From positions 1,124,920 to 1,188,919 of the forward strand of contig NC_072455.1 of the NCBI RefSeq assembly GCF_027596085.1: DNA of 64,000 nucleotides. The letters run 5' to 3'. Every line of letters begins with the position of its first letter. Position 1 is the first letter of the stretch. The translations under genes and the position numbers were made by a program. This DNA is from Anoplopoma fimbria. Lineage: Eukaryota; Chordata; Actinopteri; Perciformes; Anoplopomatidae. Of the stretch, positions 25,701 to 38,185 are shown one piece after another. Under the pieces are notes generated by a model. That model was given only the letters and a program-made list of their open reading frames with translations, did not search any database and had not been told where the DNA came from.

Positions 25701-26799
25701 TTTTCATGAGCGAGAACTCACACATTTTCAAGAAGGAAAGCCTCAAAAAAGACACAAATTTAGCCGTCATCTGAATTTCCTTGCGCATAGAGTAGCGTTC
25801 TTATGGTTTTTAATGACCTAAAAGTGTATATATATGCAATTTCTTTCATGTTCTTTGTGCCGTTATATATTAAGGCCTCATAGCTGCTGTTTCTCCAGGA
25901 AGATTTAAGTTTGTAGAAACAGAAGAAAGAAGAGATTTAACTCAGGCTGTTGTGAAAGTTATTACTCTTTACTGACTGTTTCCTTTATGAGATCTCCATA
26001 AACATCATATCTCGTATTAATGTTCATCTCATCTCCAAGTGTAGCTCGCTCTGGAAAACAGCGTCCACTAGCTAAGTGTAATTATGCAAAAAGTTGAGCC
26101 AAGTGACTTAACATTATGGAGGATGAGACACCAAAGTTTCAAGGTTTTGCAGGACTCTGACCCTCACTTTGAGCTGACGGTAAAAATGTAAAGTTCATTT
26201 TTTTACCTGAAAAGAGGATTAAAATAAAGATTCACATGCAAATGGAGCCGACTGAAACCCCTCTGCTCCTCTAACAGCTCCATCTCTCCTTGGGTGTCTG
26301 CTGCTTCTGCAGTTTGAGTGTAGGAGTGAAGACATTTACATAAGTTCAACCTGTGTGACCCTGAGGACCTGATCTCAGAGCCGCTGGACTCCAAACTTCT
26401 TTTCTTTGCAGTTTAGAAAACCTTCAGAATATTCATGAACTACACCGACAGGAGCGCTTAAAGCTTGTTTCAGAGGATAAAGATTCAGGATTTATATAAA
26501 GCAGCAGACTCTAAACTCTTCTTTGTGAACATATTTGGTCCGTTGAGACGTTCCTCAATCTGTTGTCATTGTTTGTGTGTTAGTGTCCACCTGTCCCGTT
26601 AATGAAGACACAAAGCATCTTCACTGGCTGTTTGAAAGTTATGTTTTCACCAGATGGTGTTCTGACAAATAAATGAAATAAATATTAAGAACATATTCTA
26701 TGATCTGAACATCTGAGCTCTGTTTCTGTTCTTTGTTGGGTTATGAGACATCAGCGTCCATCAGCTGAACATGCCAAAAATCAAACTAATTAACTAGTT

Positions 26800-26985
26800 T
26801 CTCTTGATTTATTCCCTCAGTAAACATTGTAAACATGAGTTTATGGTCTCAATCTCTAGTTTCAAGTCTTCTTCAATACAGCATGATGTTCATTTAGTAA
26901 ATGATGCTCCATTTAGAGTCAAACAGACCATAAAGCAGGGGATGCTTTAGGGCGGGGCTACACACTGATTGACAGGTCCACACCA
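26800..26985 (+). mobile_element. Dispersed element copy in intron 3
   Basis: These 186 bases appear identical to 38272-38457. Related but diverged sequence (CACTTCCTGTTG, AAGATGGCGACGACC) continues to about 27170 and matches the interior of the foldback element downstream. Confidence 0.8.
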
Positions 26986-27505
26986 GAGACGTATACGGCG
27001 TCTCTACGTCACTCCTCCTCAGTCCATATATGGTCACTTCCTGTTGACTGGTTGCAACAAAACAAGATGGCGACGACCAAATCGCCAACCTCAAGGCTTC
27101 ATAACATCACTCCAGAAACCAAATCGTAGAGTCACGACGACTACGTCCACTTCTTACAAACACTTTGTCGTTTCTTCACTCACATTTTCAATTTGCCCAT
27201 TACTTTGTTTTATGACTAAATACATGTAAATTCCACTAATGAATTCCCATCAGCTATTGCTGATTGGCAAATGTTAGCATGCTAACAAGCTAAAACAAAA
27301 TGGCTAACGTTGTTGTTTCCTTATTTCCTTATTCCTTTCATTATTTCCTATTTCACAGACTTAACTATCACTCAAAAAGAAAAAAAATCTTCTTTCTCCA
27401 CTTTTACTTTTCGGAGACATTTCACTGCGTATGTGTGTTACGTTTGATTCTAACCAGGAAGTATGTCGATGTTTTTCCTGTGGTATAAATACCAGTCCAC
27501 TTCCT

Positions 27506-27507
<2 letters not shown>

Positions 27508-27591
<84 letters not shown>
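27508..27591 (+). repeat. (CA)n array 50 bases before exon 4
   Basis: About 42 CA units upstream of the exon 4 acceptor, in the region where branch-point and splice-enhancer sites would lie. Confidence 0.97.
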
Positions 27592-27594
<3 letters not shown>

Positions 27595-27641
27595 TTCCCT
27601 CTTTCATTATTGATCCAAACAGCCGTCCGCTCATGTTTCAG

Positions 27642-27795
27642 GTGCATCGTGTACCACCTGGAGACCCGGATGCGTAAGGACGTGTGTTTCGGGGTGATCG
27701 CGTTGACCTGGGTTCTGAGCGCCGTGCTCGCCAGCCCGCTGGCCATCTTCAGAGAGTACGGCTCCTTCACACTGGAGCCTGGGAACACCATACAG
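27642..27795 (+). CDS. npy2r: npy2r coding exon 4: loop 2, helix 4, part of ECL2
   Basis: The acceptor ATGTTTCAG opens an exon whose first base completes Arg164. It encodes residues 165-215: second intracellular loop (CIVYHLETRMRKD), helix 4 with Trp187, and the start of the second extracellular loop (ASPLAIFREYGSF). CIVYHLE and SPLAIFREY are strongly conserved in Y2 receptors. The exon ends CAG and is followed by GTACAC, where an (AC)n array begins two bases past the donor GT (phase 0). A second CA array (27508-27591) ends about 50 bases before the acceptor, so both splice sites sit beside microsatellites. Confidence 0.92.

Positions 27796-27797
<2 letters not shown>

Positions 27798-27879
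<82 letters not shown>
27798..27879 (+). repeat. (AC)n array touching the exon 4 donor
   Basis: About 41 units beginning two bases after the donor GT, so the donor itself reads CAG|GTACAC. Confidence 0.97.
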
Positions 27880-27881
<2 letters not shown>

Positions 27882-28079
27882 CGTCTCTTTGATCTCTACC
27901 TCTCCATCTCTTTCATCTCCCGTCTCCCTCCCTCACCCCCTCCCCTTCTTTTCTCCTCACGCTTTGAACTTGAATTTTAACTACGTGGTCACATTTTCCT
28001 GATTTTGTAGCACATTTCACTCCAAATCCATTCATGCCCTCCGTGAACACGTTGCAATAGTTTTTTTATATTTGGTGTT

Positions 28080-28890
28080 TAAAAATACATCTTTTCGTAC
28101 CTGGAGTCCAGAAAGTAGTGACGGGTTTGGAGCCCATTGGCTCCTCTTCATCTGTACTTGATGAAGAACCAACCTGGGCTCCAAACTTGACCAGTAAAGA
28201 CATTGTAATCTATATAAAATGTACTCACAAAAATCTAATCTAAAGTATGAATTTAACAGAATAAACCTTTTTATTAAGTGTGTAAAAACACATCTTTTCC
28301 TCCTTAATCTGCATCTGATGAAGAACAGTTCTGGGCTTCAAACTTTACCGCCAAAAACTTTTAAATCGATAAAAACTATACTCCAACCAATCTAATCTAA
28401 ATTACAACTGAATAAACAGTTTTATCAGGGTGTAAAAGTAAATCTTTTCTGTCCTGGAGTCCAGAAAGTTGTGCAACGTTTGGAGCCCATTGGCTTTTCA
28501 TCAGGTACAGATGAAGAAGAGCCTGATGAAGAACCAACCATGGCTCCAACTTTACCAGTAAAGACATTGTAATCCATCTAAACTATACTCGAACCAATCT
28601 AATCTAAAGTAGAAGCTAAACTGAATAAACTCTTATATTCAGGGTCTGAAAACACATCTTTTCTGTCCTGGAGTCCAGAAAGTTTGGAGCCCATTGGTTC
28701 TTCATCTTTACCTGATGAAGTCCGACCTGGTTACCAGACTTTACAACTAAAGACTTTTAAATCTATATAAACTATACTCTTAACTAAATAAACTGTTATA
28801 TTTTGGGTTTTCTGTCCTGGAGTCCAGAAAGTTGTAAGAGTACAACGTTTGGTTGGTTCTTCACCATTTTCAGCTCCAAACCTTACTGCT
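28080..28890 (+). repeat. Intron 4 tandem units with hairpins (five imperfect copies)
   Basis: Units are anchored by ATCTTTTC or TTCTGTCCTGGAGTCCAGAA at about 28088, 28291, 28441, 28655 and 28808, with spacing of 150-215 bases. Each tends to contain TTGGAGCCCA and a later near-complement, with GATGAAGAACCAA between them, so units can fold. Confidence 0.75.
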
Positions 28891-28966
28891 CAACAAGTTA
28901 AATCTCCATAAACTCTCCTCAAACTAAAGCAGTAACTGATCTGATTATCTCTCTGTGGTGTCTCAG

Positions 28967-29561
28967 GTGTGCACGGAGAAGTGGCCCGGTAAAAACACGG
29001 ACGGCACCGTCTACAGCATCTCCATGCTGATCCTGCAGTACTTCCTGCCGCTGTCCATCATCTCCTTCGCCTACGCCCGCATCTGGTCCAAACTGCGCGC
29101 CCACGTCAGCCCGGCGGAGAGCGGCGCCGCCGGCGTCAGCAGCAGCGCCAGCTCCGAGCGCCACCGCCGCCGCCGCAAGACCACCAAGATGCTGGTGACC
29201 ATGGTGGTGGTGTTCGCCGTCAGCTGGCTGCCCTTCCACGCCTTCCAGCTGGCCACCGACATCGACAGCACGGTGCTGGACATGCGCGACTTCCGCCTGC
29301 TCTACACCGTCTTCCACGTGGTCGCCATGTGCTCCACCTTCGCCAACCCGCTGCTGTACGGCTGGATGAACCGCAACTACCGCGCCGCCTTCCTCGCCGT
29401 CTTCAAGTGTCGCAGGGGGAGGGGAGAGGGGGAGGGGCGGCCGGCTGGACAGCATTCACCCCGTGGGAGGAGGTGGGGGAGGAGGAGCTGGGAGGGCCAA
29501 GAAGATCGTGCTCGAAACCCAGGACGTGGTGTCCACCCACCTGAACGCCACCGACGTGTGA
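28967..29561 (+). CDS. npy2r: npy2r coding exon 5: helices 5-7 and C-tail, with an apparent frameshift
   Basis: The acceptor GTGTCTCAG opens the last coding exon. Residues 216-365 read without interruption: Cys217 (partner of Cys137), helix 5 with Pro243, third loop with a Ser/Ala insert and a basic run (RHRRRRKTTK), helix 6 with SWLP at 301-304, helix 7 with NPLLY at 342-346, and a candidate palmitoylated Cys363. After Arg365 the assembled frame enters a Gly/Arg/Glu-rich sequence that runs to a stop at 29684-29686, about 454 residues in all. One base out of frame, the DNA encodes the Y2-like tail: RLDSIHPV from 29442, a glycine run, AKKIVLETQDVVS, and ATDV before TGA at 29559-29561. Human Y2 has RLDAIHS and ends in ATNV. 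The break lies in the G-rich run 29414-29440. I take 29561 as the ancestral end. Family function is Gi-coupled binding of NPY and PYY at the plasma membrane. Confidence 0.9.
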
Positions 29562-30600
29562 GACACCTGAGGGGAGAGGGGGAGACGGGGGAGACGGAGG
29601 GGAGGAACAAAGACAAACCTTTTGTTCCCTGGAAGACAATAGAAGATAACGCGATTCCAAAAACGGAGAGGGAGATAAGGATGTGAGAGGACGGCCTCGG
29701 GGGATTAAAGGAGGTTTTTGGAGGCCAGAAATAGAAAAGGAGGAGCAGACGAGAGGGGATTAGAGGACTGACACCAGACGGAGCGGCGTGAACAAGGACC
29801 TTTATTTTGGCGGGGGGTTGTTGAAGTGGAACTTTGCATGAAGGATTTGTGACAAAAGTGTGAGTTTGTTCTGGAAGGAGATCAGGAGTTGGTCTGAATA
29901 GAAAGATGATTTCTCGGTGGAGAGAACGTCCTCGACACGCCCCCCCCCCAAACATCTGTCATAACGCCGTACGTTAACGCAAATCAAAACAGGGCTTTAC
30001 TCCGTCTTCATTCCACGTGTGAAATGGTCCATTTAACCCAGAGTGGCTTACAGAGGGACGTGGGCGGATCGGCCACACGCCTTCTCAAAAAAGAAAAAGC
30101 GTAGGACATTTGAAGGGCGGTGCAAAAAAAAAGATCATTTGTCTGGTGAAAGAAAAAGCCCCCCCCAAAAAAAGAAGTGATTTTGGTAGTTGTGAGGAGG
30201 ACGAGGATGCATGATGCAAGCTTTGTGAAATGTCAGCAGTGTTCTTTTGTAATGAAAATGTGTGTTTTAATGTGGCACAAAACAGAAGAGACGTTAGGAC
30301 GGAGAGAGGAGGAGGAGCAGGATTAAAGGTTGTTTCTTCTCTCAGTAGATGAGAGGATCAGTGGGAGGAGGACAGAGACATGTGGGATAATGAGGAGAAG
30401 AAGAAGAGAGAGACTTCAAACGGTTCAGTGTGAAACAGCAGAACCGAGGTTCCGTGAACGAGTGGACCGTGAATGTTTGAGAACACATTTATACTTTCTT
30501 TAGGGGGGCAGGTTGGACTCGCGTCAGTCACCTGTCATCAGCACAACATAAAAGGAGATCATTAAAATATGGTTCTCTTCTTTTAAATTCTTTTAATGGT
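29562..30600 (+). other. Probable npy2r 3'UTR and flank
   Basis: This purine-rich, mostly unrepetitive sequence follows the conserved stop. It contains several short G and A runs (for example 29941-29949 and 30122-30131). I see no AATAAA close by. An ATTAAA lies near 30563 and could serve as a weak polyadenylation signal. The unshifted reading frame of exon 5 runs into this region until 29686. No other gene is visible. Confidence 0.3.
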
Positions 30601-33600
30601 ATTTTTCTGACAGAAAAGCAACCTTTGATTTATCGGTTGTGTTTGAAATCACATACTTACAGACTATCAGCACTAAGTATGACGTACAGTCCAGTAAAGT
30701 GCGTTCACGCCGGATTTAAAGCACATTATCTAGAGTTTTCCCCACAATGCATTGCGTCCAGGTGCCTTGAGAGCCCGTCAGCCATGTGAGGTTGTTAATC
30801 CGTCACTTTATTATGTTTTATTATGTTTTCATGTGAGAAAGTGGCCGTTTAGATTCTCAGTATGAGGACAGTTTATCCAAAATGTTACTACCATGGTTTT
30901 CTAGGATGTGAGAGCAGCTGGAGGGGTCGTAAAATCAAACTAAAATCTCAATCATATGGTTCATATTTCAGGCAGTATGAAGAACAAATACTAATTGAGT
31001 ATGTAGTATGCAGTGTGTTAGTATGCAATTTCGAACAATTTATTAAAAAATATGAGCAAAACTTACAATAGGACTCAGAATTTAGCTTTACACTCGATGT
31101 AAATGAGATAAAGAGAGATATCCTCTCCTTCTCTCGTGTTCAAACCAAAGCCTACATTACCCACAATGCAGTTCAGTCACAGGTGTGTTATGCTAGCATG
31201 CTTCTTTGATTTTTCTGCCAACGCTGACTCATGTGACATCACTTGAGGACATTTATCAGACTCCACACTTAAGGCACACTGATGTGTAAGTCTATATAAA
31301 AATACAAACACTAACGGCCAATCAGAGGGGTGGAAAAACTCCGCCAACACGCCGACGCCTCCCACAGATCCATGTAGCTACACACATAGTCGTTCTCATT
31401 AACGCATTAGTACATTTCACCATTCATAAAGCTCTTTATATACGGTGCCTTACAGAGACAAAGATCAAACCAACAACTCGGATCCCAATGTGAGCAAGAT
31501 CCAAAACCTCAGCTCGTACAGACCTGACAGTCAGACCACGTTGATGAACTTGGTTCATGTAGACGTCACTTTCTGTGTGGATGTTCTGAATTATGTCTAA
31601 ATCCAAACGGAGTATTTTCCAGATTTACACGTTTGTGATAAATTGATATTCTTCAGGTTTTAGGGTCAGTCTTTGGACATGAATACAGATCGTTAAATGA
31701 AAGATGGAGGCTGAGTTCACACCGCTGGAACACTTTGGTAAAAAACATATTTTGGCACAAGAAGCTCCTGATGTTTTTTCATATTGTGACGGCGTCGACA
31801 AGGGATTAACTGGTGATGAGGATGAGGTCATGAGGTCATTTAACGTTAGTCTGAATATGAACGTCTGCATGAAAACTGGAATATTCATTTCCGTTAGCCA
31901 TGTAAACAGTTTATAGGCAATCTTTTCTTTTTTTCAGAATAATGGGCAAAAAAACGTCATATTTGCTGCAAAGAAAGCAAAGGTTCCTAAAGTTTTCCTC
32001 TTGTGAAGTTCCTGTCGTGGAAAAAAAGCCATTTTTAGAACCTGTTCCCCCAAAAATAACTCTTATTCACAGTTCTGTGCTCCATCTAGCCGCATCGACC
32101 TCCACCTCCTCTGCCAATCTCTCGCCTCCAGCTTTCCCATCATGCTCCAGTGCAGGTGCCGCCTCACAGAGCTGAACTCATTAACCGTGTCGGTGGCGAT
32201 GTCGGCGGTCAGGAGACGGTCTCTAACCCCCGGAGCCATGTTCCCACCGTTTACCCAGGACAACTCTCCTCTTACATCACCCGGTTTTCACCCACGTGCA
32301 GATTAAATTCATAATAGTAGAGGTCTTTACATTATGTGTTGAACTCTGATGACCTTGTTGTAATGCCGACAGCAGCTGTTGTGCCATACTGTTAGATAAA
32401 TAGATAAACGGGAATTGGCAGATAATCTTTAGACTCACAAAGAATCCCACAATCCCTCTGTTCCCTCTCACTGAACCTCACCAGATGTTTACCTCCACCA
32501 GGGTTCCAGCTCCTCATCTGTCTCTTTGAATGCATGACTCAAACATCTGGACATGGTGTCTTCTTTAAAGAACCAACAGAAGACAGACAGGAGAAATGTC
32601 CATTTTAATTTCTAGATAAATGTTATGCGCCTCAAACATCAATATTTTCCAAACAAATGACTCAGAATGAGTTTCATAATAAACCATAATGTGCTTTAGA
32701 TTAAAAACAGCGTTAAACTTTAATTGGAAGCTGGTTCACAAAGACAGTTTGATGTCATCTGGTTTACTCTGTATCCCACAATGCAGTGCGTGGACGCGCA
32801 GTCGTTCACTGTAGTCAAAAAAAGTGTTAGACTTGAGTTATTTTTGGGGTTCTGAACGTAAAAGTCCCATCTGTTGGAGTCATGTGTTGACATGAAACTG
32901 CTGGTTTGGGAAAATATGTCAACGGTAAAAGTTTGTGGACACAAAAACTGAAGTAAAGAAGAAGAACTACAACTCCCAAGGTGCAATTTTGGTCGTACAT
33001 GTAAATAAGTTATTGTAATAATTCCAATTCCCTTAAAGTTAAGTTTTCTAACTGTTCGTGTCCACTGAGACGTTTTTGGACATGAAGGGTTGGATGCTAA
33101 ATGGGCGTTCCACCAGGCACCTGATTGGACGAAAGCTTTCTCCTTATTGGCTGTCTGCTTCCGACAGTCAAACCATCCAACATGGCGACTCATTTCTAAA
33201 CTTTTTTTTCACTTAAAGTACGAAAATAGTTCAACGAAATGTGTCTCTGAAATCTCTTTGAGGCGAGAAGCCATATAGCTGCTGAATCTGTCTTTACTTT
33301 TTCTTTGACAACGCTTAGTTTAAAAGTTTATCGGGAGTTTCCAGACGCCCTGATTTGCATAAAGTAGCCAAACACTTTATGCAAATGAGGAATCTACAAC
33401 GTGACGGTGTGCAACATGTCCTCGTACAAAAAAAAGTTAATACTCTTTTTTTTTTTTTATTTTTTTTTTTTAATGCGTTTTCCAAAAACACGTGTCAATT
33501 TCAGCTCGTCACATGCATACAGTCTTTTCAAAATAAACTTCCGTCTTCACAGGAAACAACTTAATTAAGTTAAGGACTAGTTAATGAAATACTTAGTTAA

Positions 33601-34575
33601 GTCTAGAAAAAAGATCATGAAATACTTAGTTAGGTTGAGGAAAAGATCGTCATTTGGGTTTTTGTGACCTTTACACTTCCTGGTTCATGATTACGTCGAT
33701 AACATTGATTTCTTGGGAAAATGACGCATCCTGCGGACATGTTTGTTGTCCAAATGCACCTTGGGAGACGTAGTTAACTTCTTCCTTTTGTGTTTATGTT
33801 CCCAGGCTGTTTAAATCAAAGAACTAGATATTTCTAAAGCAGTCGTTAGTTAATTGTGCAACAAGAAAGCAACAGGAAATGATTCCCATCCAATCAGAGA
33901 ACCTCACACTTTTCAGCTTAAGAGGACTGATCCGACATTTATCTCCTCCCTGAAAACGTTCTGACCCGGTTTGTTCTGACGGAGGAACACGTGTGCTGCT
34001 TGACTTTTATCAAACATGAATGTAAACTGCTCTGTAACATGGCTGTTCTGTCGTTTATTGTATCCTTCTGTGTAAATCTGGACCGTGTGGAAGACTGTAA
34101 CCAAGCACAGAGTGTCCAACAACAGATGTACTGTTCTTCAAGCACAAACACGCCTCCCCGCTCTTTATTCACAGTGTGTGTGTGTGTGTGTGAGAGGTTA
34201 TACAATTATTAATATAAGTTACTAGAAAATCATTTAACGAGCTGAACTTCTTCTAGATGTCGAAGCTGATCAGAGAAAAGTTTGCGTTTTCTTTTAAAAT
34301 GTAGGATTTTTCCAAAAAGGTACAATTTGTATTCCAAATAAAAATGTAAAAAATATGAAAATAGTTGTGTCACCACCAACATTTAAAACACTGAATCATC
34401 TGCAAACTAGATATTGAAATATTTTAAAGCAATAACTGACATAAAACAGTGGCAAAAGAATCCCTGAATATTGAATGTTCAGAAGTTATTAAAGGTTTGC
34501 ATTAAATCAACAAACATGTTAAATGATGGTCCGCTGAAAAACACAAAATATAAATTGTGTGTGTGCTGTATTATA

Positions 34576-34663
<88 letters not shown>

Positions 34664-37600
34664 GTTTCAGGGTTCATTTGCATGGTAGCTCTTTTTTTTT
34701 CCTTTCCAAATCTAATTAGTTTATCCCCAACGGATCCAAATTAGCTGTAAGTGAGAGAGTGCAGGTTTCCACGGCAACCGGAGCTCAGAGAACTTCTCCG
34801 TCCTGACAGACAGAAAGCTCCACTTCAGTTCTCTATTCAAACCAGAAGGAAACTACAATGTTTTTTAATGTTTTCGACCTTTATATTTTCATTTGTTAAT
34901 CATCTCAAATGCAGAACAACCACCCTGTTTATGGTTTTAAAGATTCAGGTGTTGCTTTGAAATGTAAACAAACGTGTTTGTAATGGAACATACAGTTAAT
35001 TTGTCTAAAGATCATATTAGAAAGTTACATTTGTTCACCAATCTCTTCAAAATGCATCAGAAAAACAGCAGGAGGCTAATTAGTCCAGTAGTTGTCATCA
35101 TGAATTTAAAGGTTGTTAACCTCTTTTGTTGGTTGCCTAACAACAATAACTAAAATGAAGCCGTAAACAGTCTTATCAGGCCCTCGCTGTGCTGTGTGAG
35201 GATAAAGCCATGGAGCTGTCCGTGGTGCTGAAGTATCAGTAGTAGTAGTATTATTCTGCCATCATATACAATACAATACAGTATATATATATATCTCATT
35301 TAACTCCCATGTCAGCTGTTGGAGGGTCACAGCTGTGTCAGGGGCTTCATGTCATAATGATCCACGTCTTTATTGAACCGTCACGTTCATAATTTAAATG
35401 TCACTTCTGTGAATATTGAACACGCTGCGTCCCGTCTGGCAGCACCAGGTGTTTTCAGGAATAATCACCGTTAGTGTTCCTCACTGTGCAGCAATTATAC
35501 GGAATATAAAAAAGCCCAGAGTTTCTAAACGTAGAGAGGTGATCTGATGTTGTTATTCACTCGAGGACCTTTAATTTCAGCTACAAAGCTGTGATCAACA
35601 TAATCGTATCAACAATCAGCTCCTGGTATTACAGTCAAGGATCTCTTTTATGTTATTAAGAATATTCAGGGAATAAAGTACGGAAGTTCAGAGATAAATT
35701 GAATCAGTTTAATATCAATAAAGCAAAATACACAACAAAAGAAGCACCGGATGAATTTCTGAAATTGGTACTGGCCTGAAAAACCCATTATGAACCTGGC
35801 TCTACTCCAAACTGTTATTAGAAAACCTAAACGGGACATTGACTTTGCTCATTTCCAAATAGATATTTGCAATTAATATGAAATTGTTTATTTTTAGGCT
35901 GAAAAAAACGCCTTCAAAGAGGTAATTTTACACAAATGGCTCACAGAACAAGTCCATTTAAAAACTTTAATATGATGTTTAATTTTAATTCCACTTGAAC
36001 AAAACGGTGATACCGGGACAATAAAACATAGAATTTCGATTCATTCCCACAAGTAGAGAAAAAATCAACAGAATGTTACTTACACAGCATCTAAATACAA
36101 TCTGCTAACATTAGCTACCATAAGCTAATATAAGAGGTTTTTTTTCAATTTTTAAGAGATTTGTTTTTTCTTCTACGAAAAGTGACATAGTCTAAATGTA
36201 AAGTATATTTTATTTTGATAGGGAACAGTAGAGAGGCAACAGGAAATGAGGGGAAAGAGAAGACGCATGACGAACAACAAAGATCCCTTTGCAATATAAA
36301 AAGTAGTAGAGTTGGTTTCTAAAATCTGCTGGAAAAAACAGAAAAAAAAATGTCAGGAGGTGAATGTTGTCACTCCTGGACTTCCCTACACTTGTTGGTA
36401 ATTAATTGACATTCGTGGAAAAATAAATGAGCAACAAATTTGCCCGTTCAGCAGGTTGCCCTCCTGATTGTGCAAAATCTGTGCCGAACACGTCGAGTTT
36501 AAACGATCACATTGAGATGCTTAGAGGTCGTTATGGAGCTAAATGAAGAGTTCAGCCGTCACGCCCGCAGATTTCTGATGAAGTAGATTAATCTGTTACA
36601 ACAGGATGAACAATTCTACTGAGTCGACTCATCCATCACTTTAATAAAGAGCAGCCGTGGTGACACATTCATGACGCCAGTGGGAAAAAGCTCAAACACA
36701 CACTGCGTGACTCATCTCCCCAAAAAATGCATCCTCACCCACCAGACTCCGACTGACATCCACAACAAACCAGATCAAACCTAAATGTGTCCTCATACCA
36801 AGAGAGGAGCTCCAGACTGTGTGCATCATTAACCAATGCAGAGAAACAGGAAATGAGACCGACCGATCGATTCCTTCATGTCGGGGTCAAACGGTCTCTG
36901 AGCGCCTGGGGTGTTAATAAGGAAGGAGGGCGACCTTCAGGGAGAAACCAGAGAGATGGTAGTACGCTGAGCTGTGATTGGCTAACACTGAGGTTAAAGG
37001 AAGGTATTTAAACCCAAACACAGTATTTTCCTAAAACGGACTAACTGGTTTCACCAAAAAAAAAAAAAAAAAGTTTCATACGGGGATACATCGAAGTGTT
37101 AGACGTCTAGGTTGCAGGTGAATATTTAATTAATGGAACTAAAACAGTGGTTTTAGATTATGGCATCAAAAGTAAACCTGATGAAGGTCTACGTACCGAA
37201 ACGTTGTGACTGAAATATACCGATAAGTGAAGAAGACAGTGCGGGAGTTTTTTTGTTCTATATTGTCTCCCTTAGATATTCTTCTACGCACCTGTCGTCC
37301 CACAGGTGTGCAAAAGTTTTGCTCTTTTTACATTATGGCATCAAAAATCAAATCTGCCGTTGAAACAGGAACTGAAAAAGCTCATAAATAGTAGCACTTT
37401 ATGCAGGTAAACGAGTGAAACGTGGCACTAGAGGGGTTCTTGATGAGTTGGGAGAAAGATGGAGAAAGACGGAATGGAAGACGGAATCAAAGAAAGACCA
37501 ACACAGCAGGGGAAGAGAAGAATAAGGACAAAGAGCGAGGTTTTGATGGAAAACCACAGAGAGTAAAGTGGAGGAGGGGGAGGGACAAGGAGAAGAGATT

Positions 37601-38185
37601 GAGAGGCACGGTGGGGGAGACAGAGAGTAATAGCTTATTTCACCACATCTGGTCCCAGTTGTCTTGGGTTGATGGGATAATGGTTGATATTACAGGACAG
37701 AGACGATGGCTTTGACCCTTAAAACCCAACAGGGGACTCCACTTTCACCGTGAGCCGTAATGACTCAAGCTGGGGGGCTGGATTGGTTGTGGTAGGACAT
37801 ATTAGGGTTTATATCATGATAATGTAGAAGGATTTCCCATGAGAAGGTCTTTAACTGGGTGAAGAAGAAGCAGAAGAGTCAGTTTGGATTGAGATAACTG
37901 GTTATTACGATGTATGTTAGAACAGAATCGTATCAATTCATTTATCTGTGCAACAACGAGCAAGTTTAATGGATTCAGACGGAGAGACGATGGCTGCCTG
38001 GAGGCCTACAAGCAAACACGGTGATCATCCAATCTGAGGAGGCCGAGAGAAATGAACAGCTGAAGAACAAACATCTGTATTTATGTTGAGTTTATTATCG
38101 TCAGAGGCTCAAATCTAAAAGGTTTTCATTGGAATAAATGTTGAGTCAGTGGAGGTAACCTGACGGTGATTGAACCTGTGGCCCG
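30601..38185. other. 3' flank, no gene seen
   Basis: No convincing exon. It contains an inverted pair of ACTACNNCTCCCAAGGTGCA motifs (32967 and 33776), a T-rich run (33444-33472), a GT array (34578-34660), an A run (37057-37072), and GATGAAGG with CCGAAACGTTG (37182-37206). Purine-rich DNA at 37420-37620 gives only low-complexity frames. Confidence 0.5.
34578..34660 (+). repeat. (GT)n microsatellite
   Basis: About 41 uninterrupted GT units. A short GT run also lies at 34175-34191. Confidence 0.97.

Larger units (their letters stand above)
24963..27641 (+). other. npy2r: npy2r intron 3 (2.7 kb)
   Basis: A phase 2 intron at the DRH|C position. It starts GTGGGT and ends TTTCAG. It contains a degenerate repeat field (25080-25700) that is the reverse complement of the one in intron 2, a poly-T run (25496-25516), a 186-base copy of a dispersed element (26800-26985) with related DNA to about 27170, the palindrome GTTAGCATGCTAAC at 27273, and a CA array near the acceptor. 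Confidence 0.85.
27796..28966 (+). other. npy2r: npy2r intron 4 (1.2 kb)
   Basis: A phase 0 intron inside the second extracellular loop. It begins GTACAC, passes at once into an AC array, then a pyrimidine-rich stretch (27880-27960), then imperfect tandem units (about 28080-28890) that contain predicted hairpins. It ends GTGTCTCAG. Confidence 0.88.

Noticed and set aside
28919..29455. A 178-residue antisense open frame over exon 5
   Set aside because: It is the complement of GC-rich receptor coding sequence. It is Ala/Gly/Val-rich, and the sense frame is clearly the receptor.
37422..37715. A 97-residue basic frame in purine-rich DNA
   Set aside because: It has low-complexity Lys/Arg/Glu composition, no domain and no splice partner.
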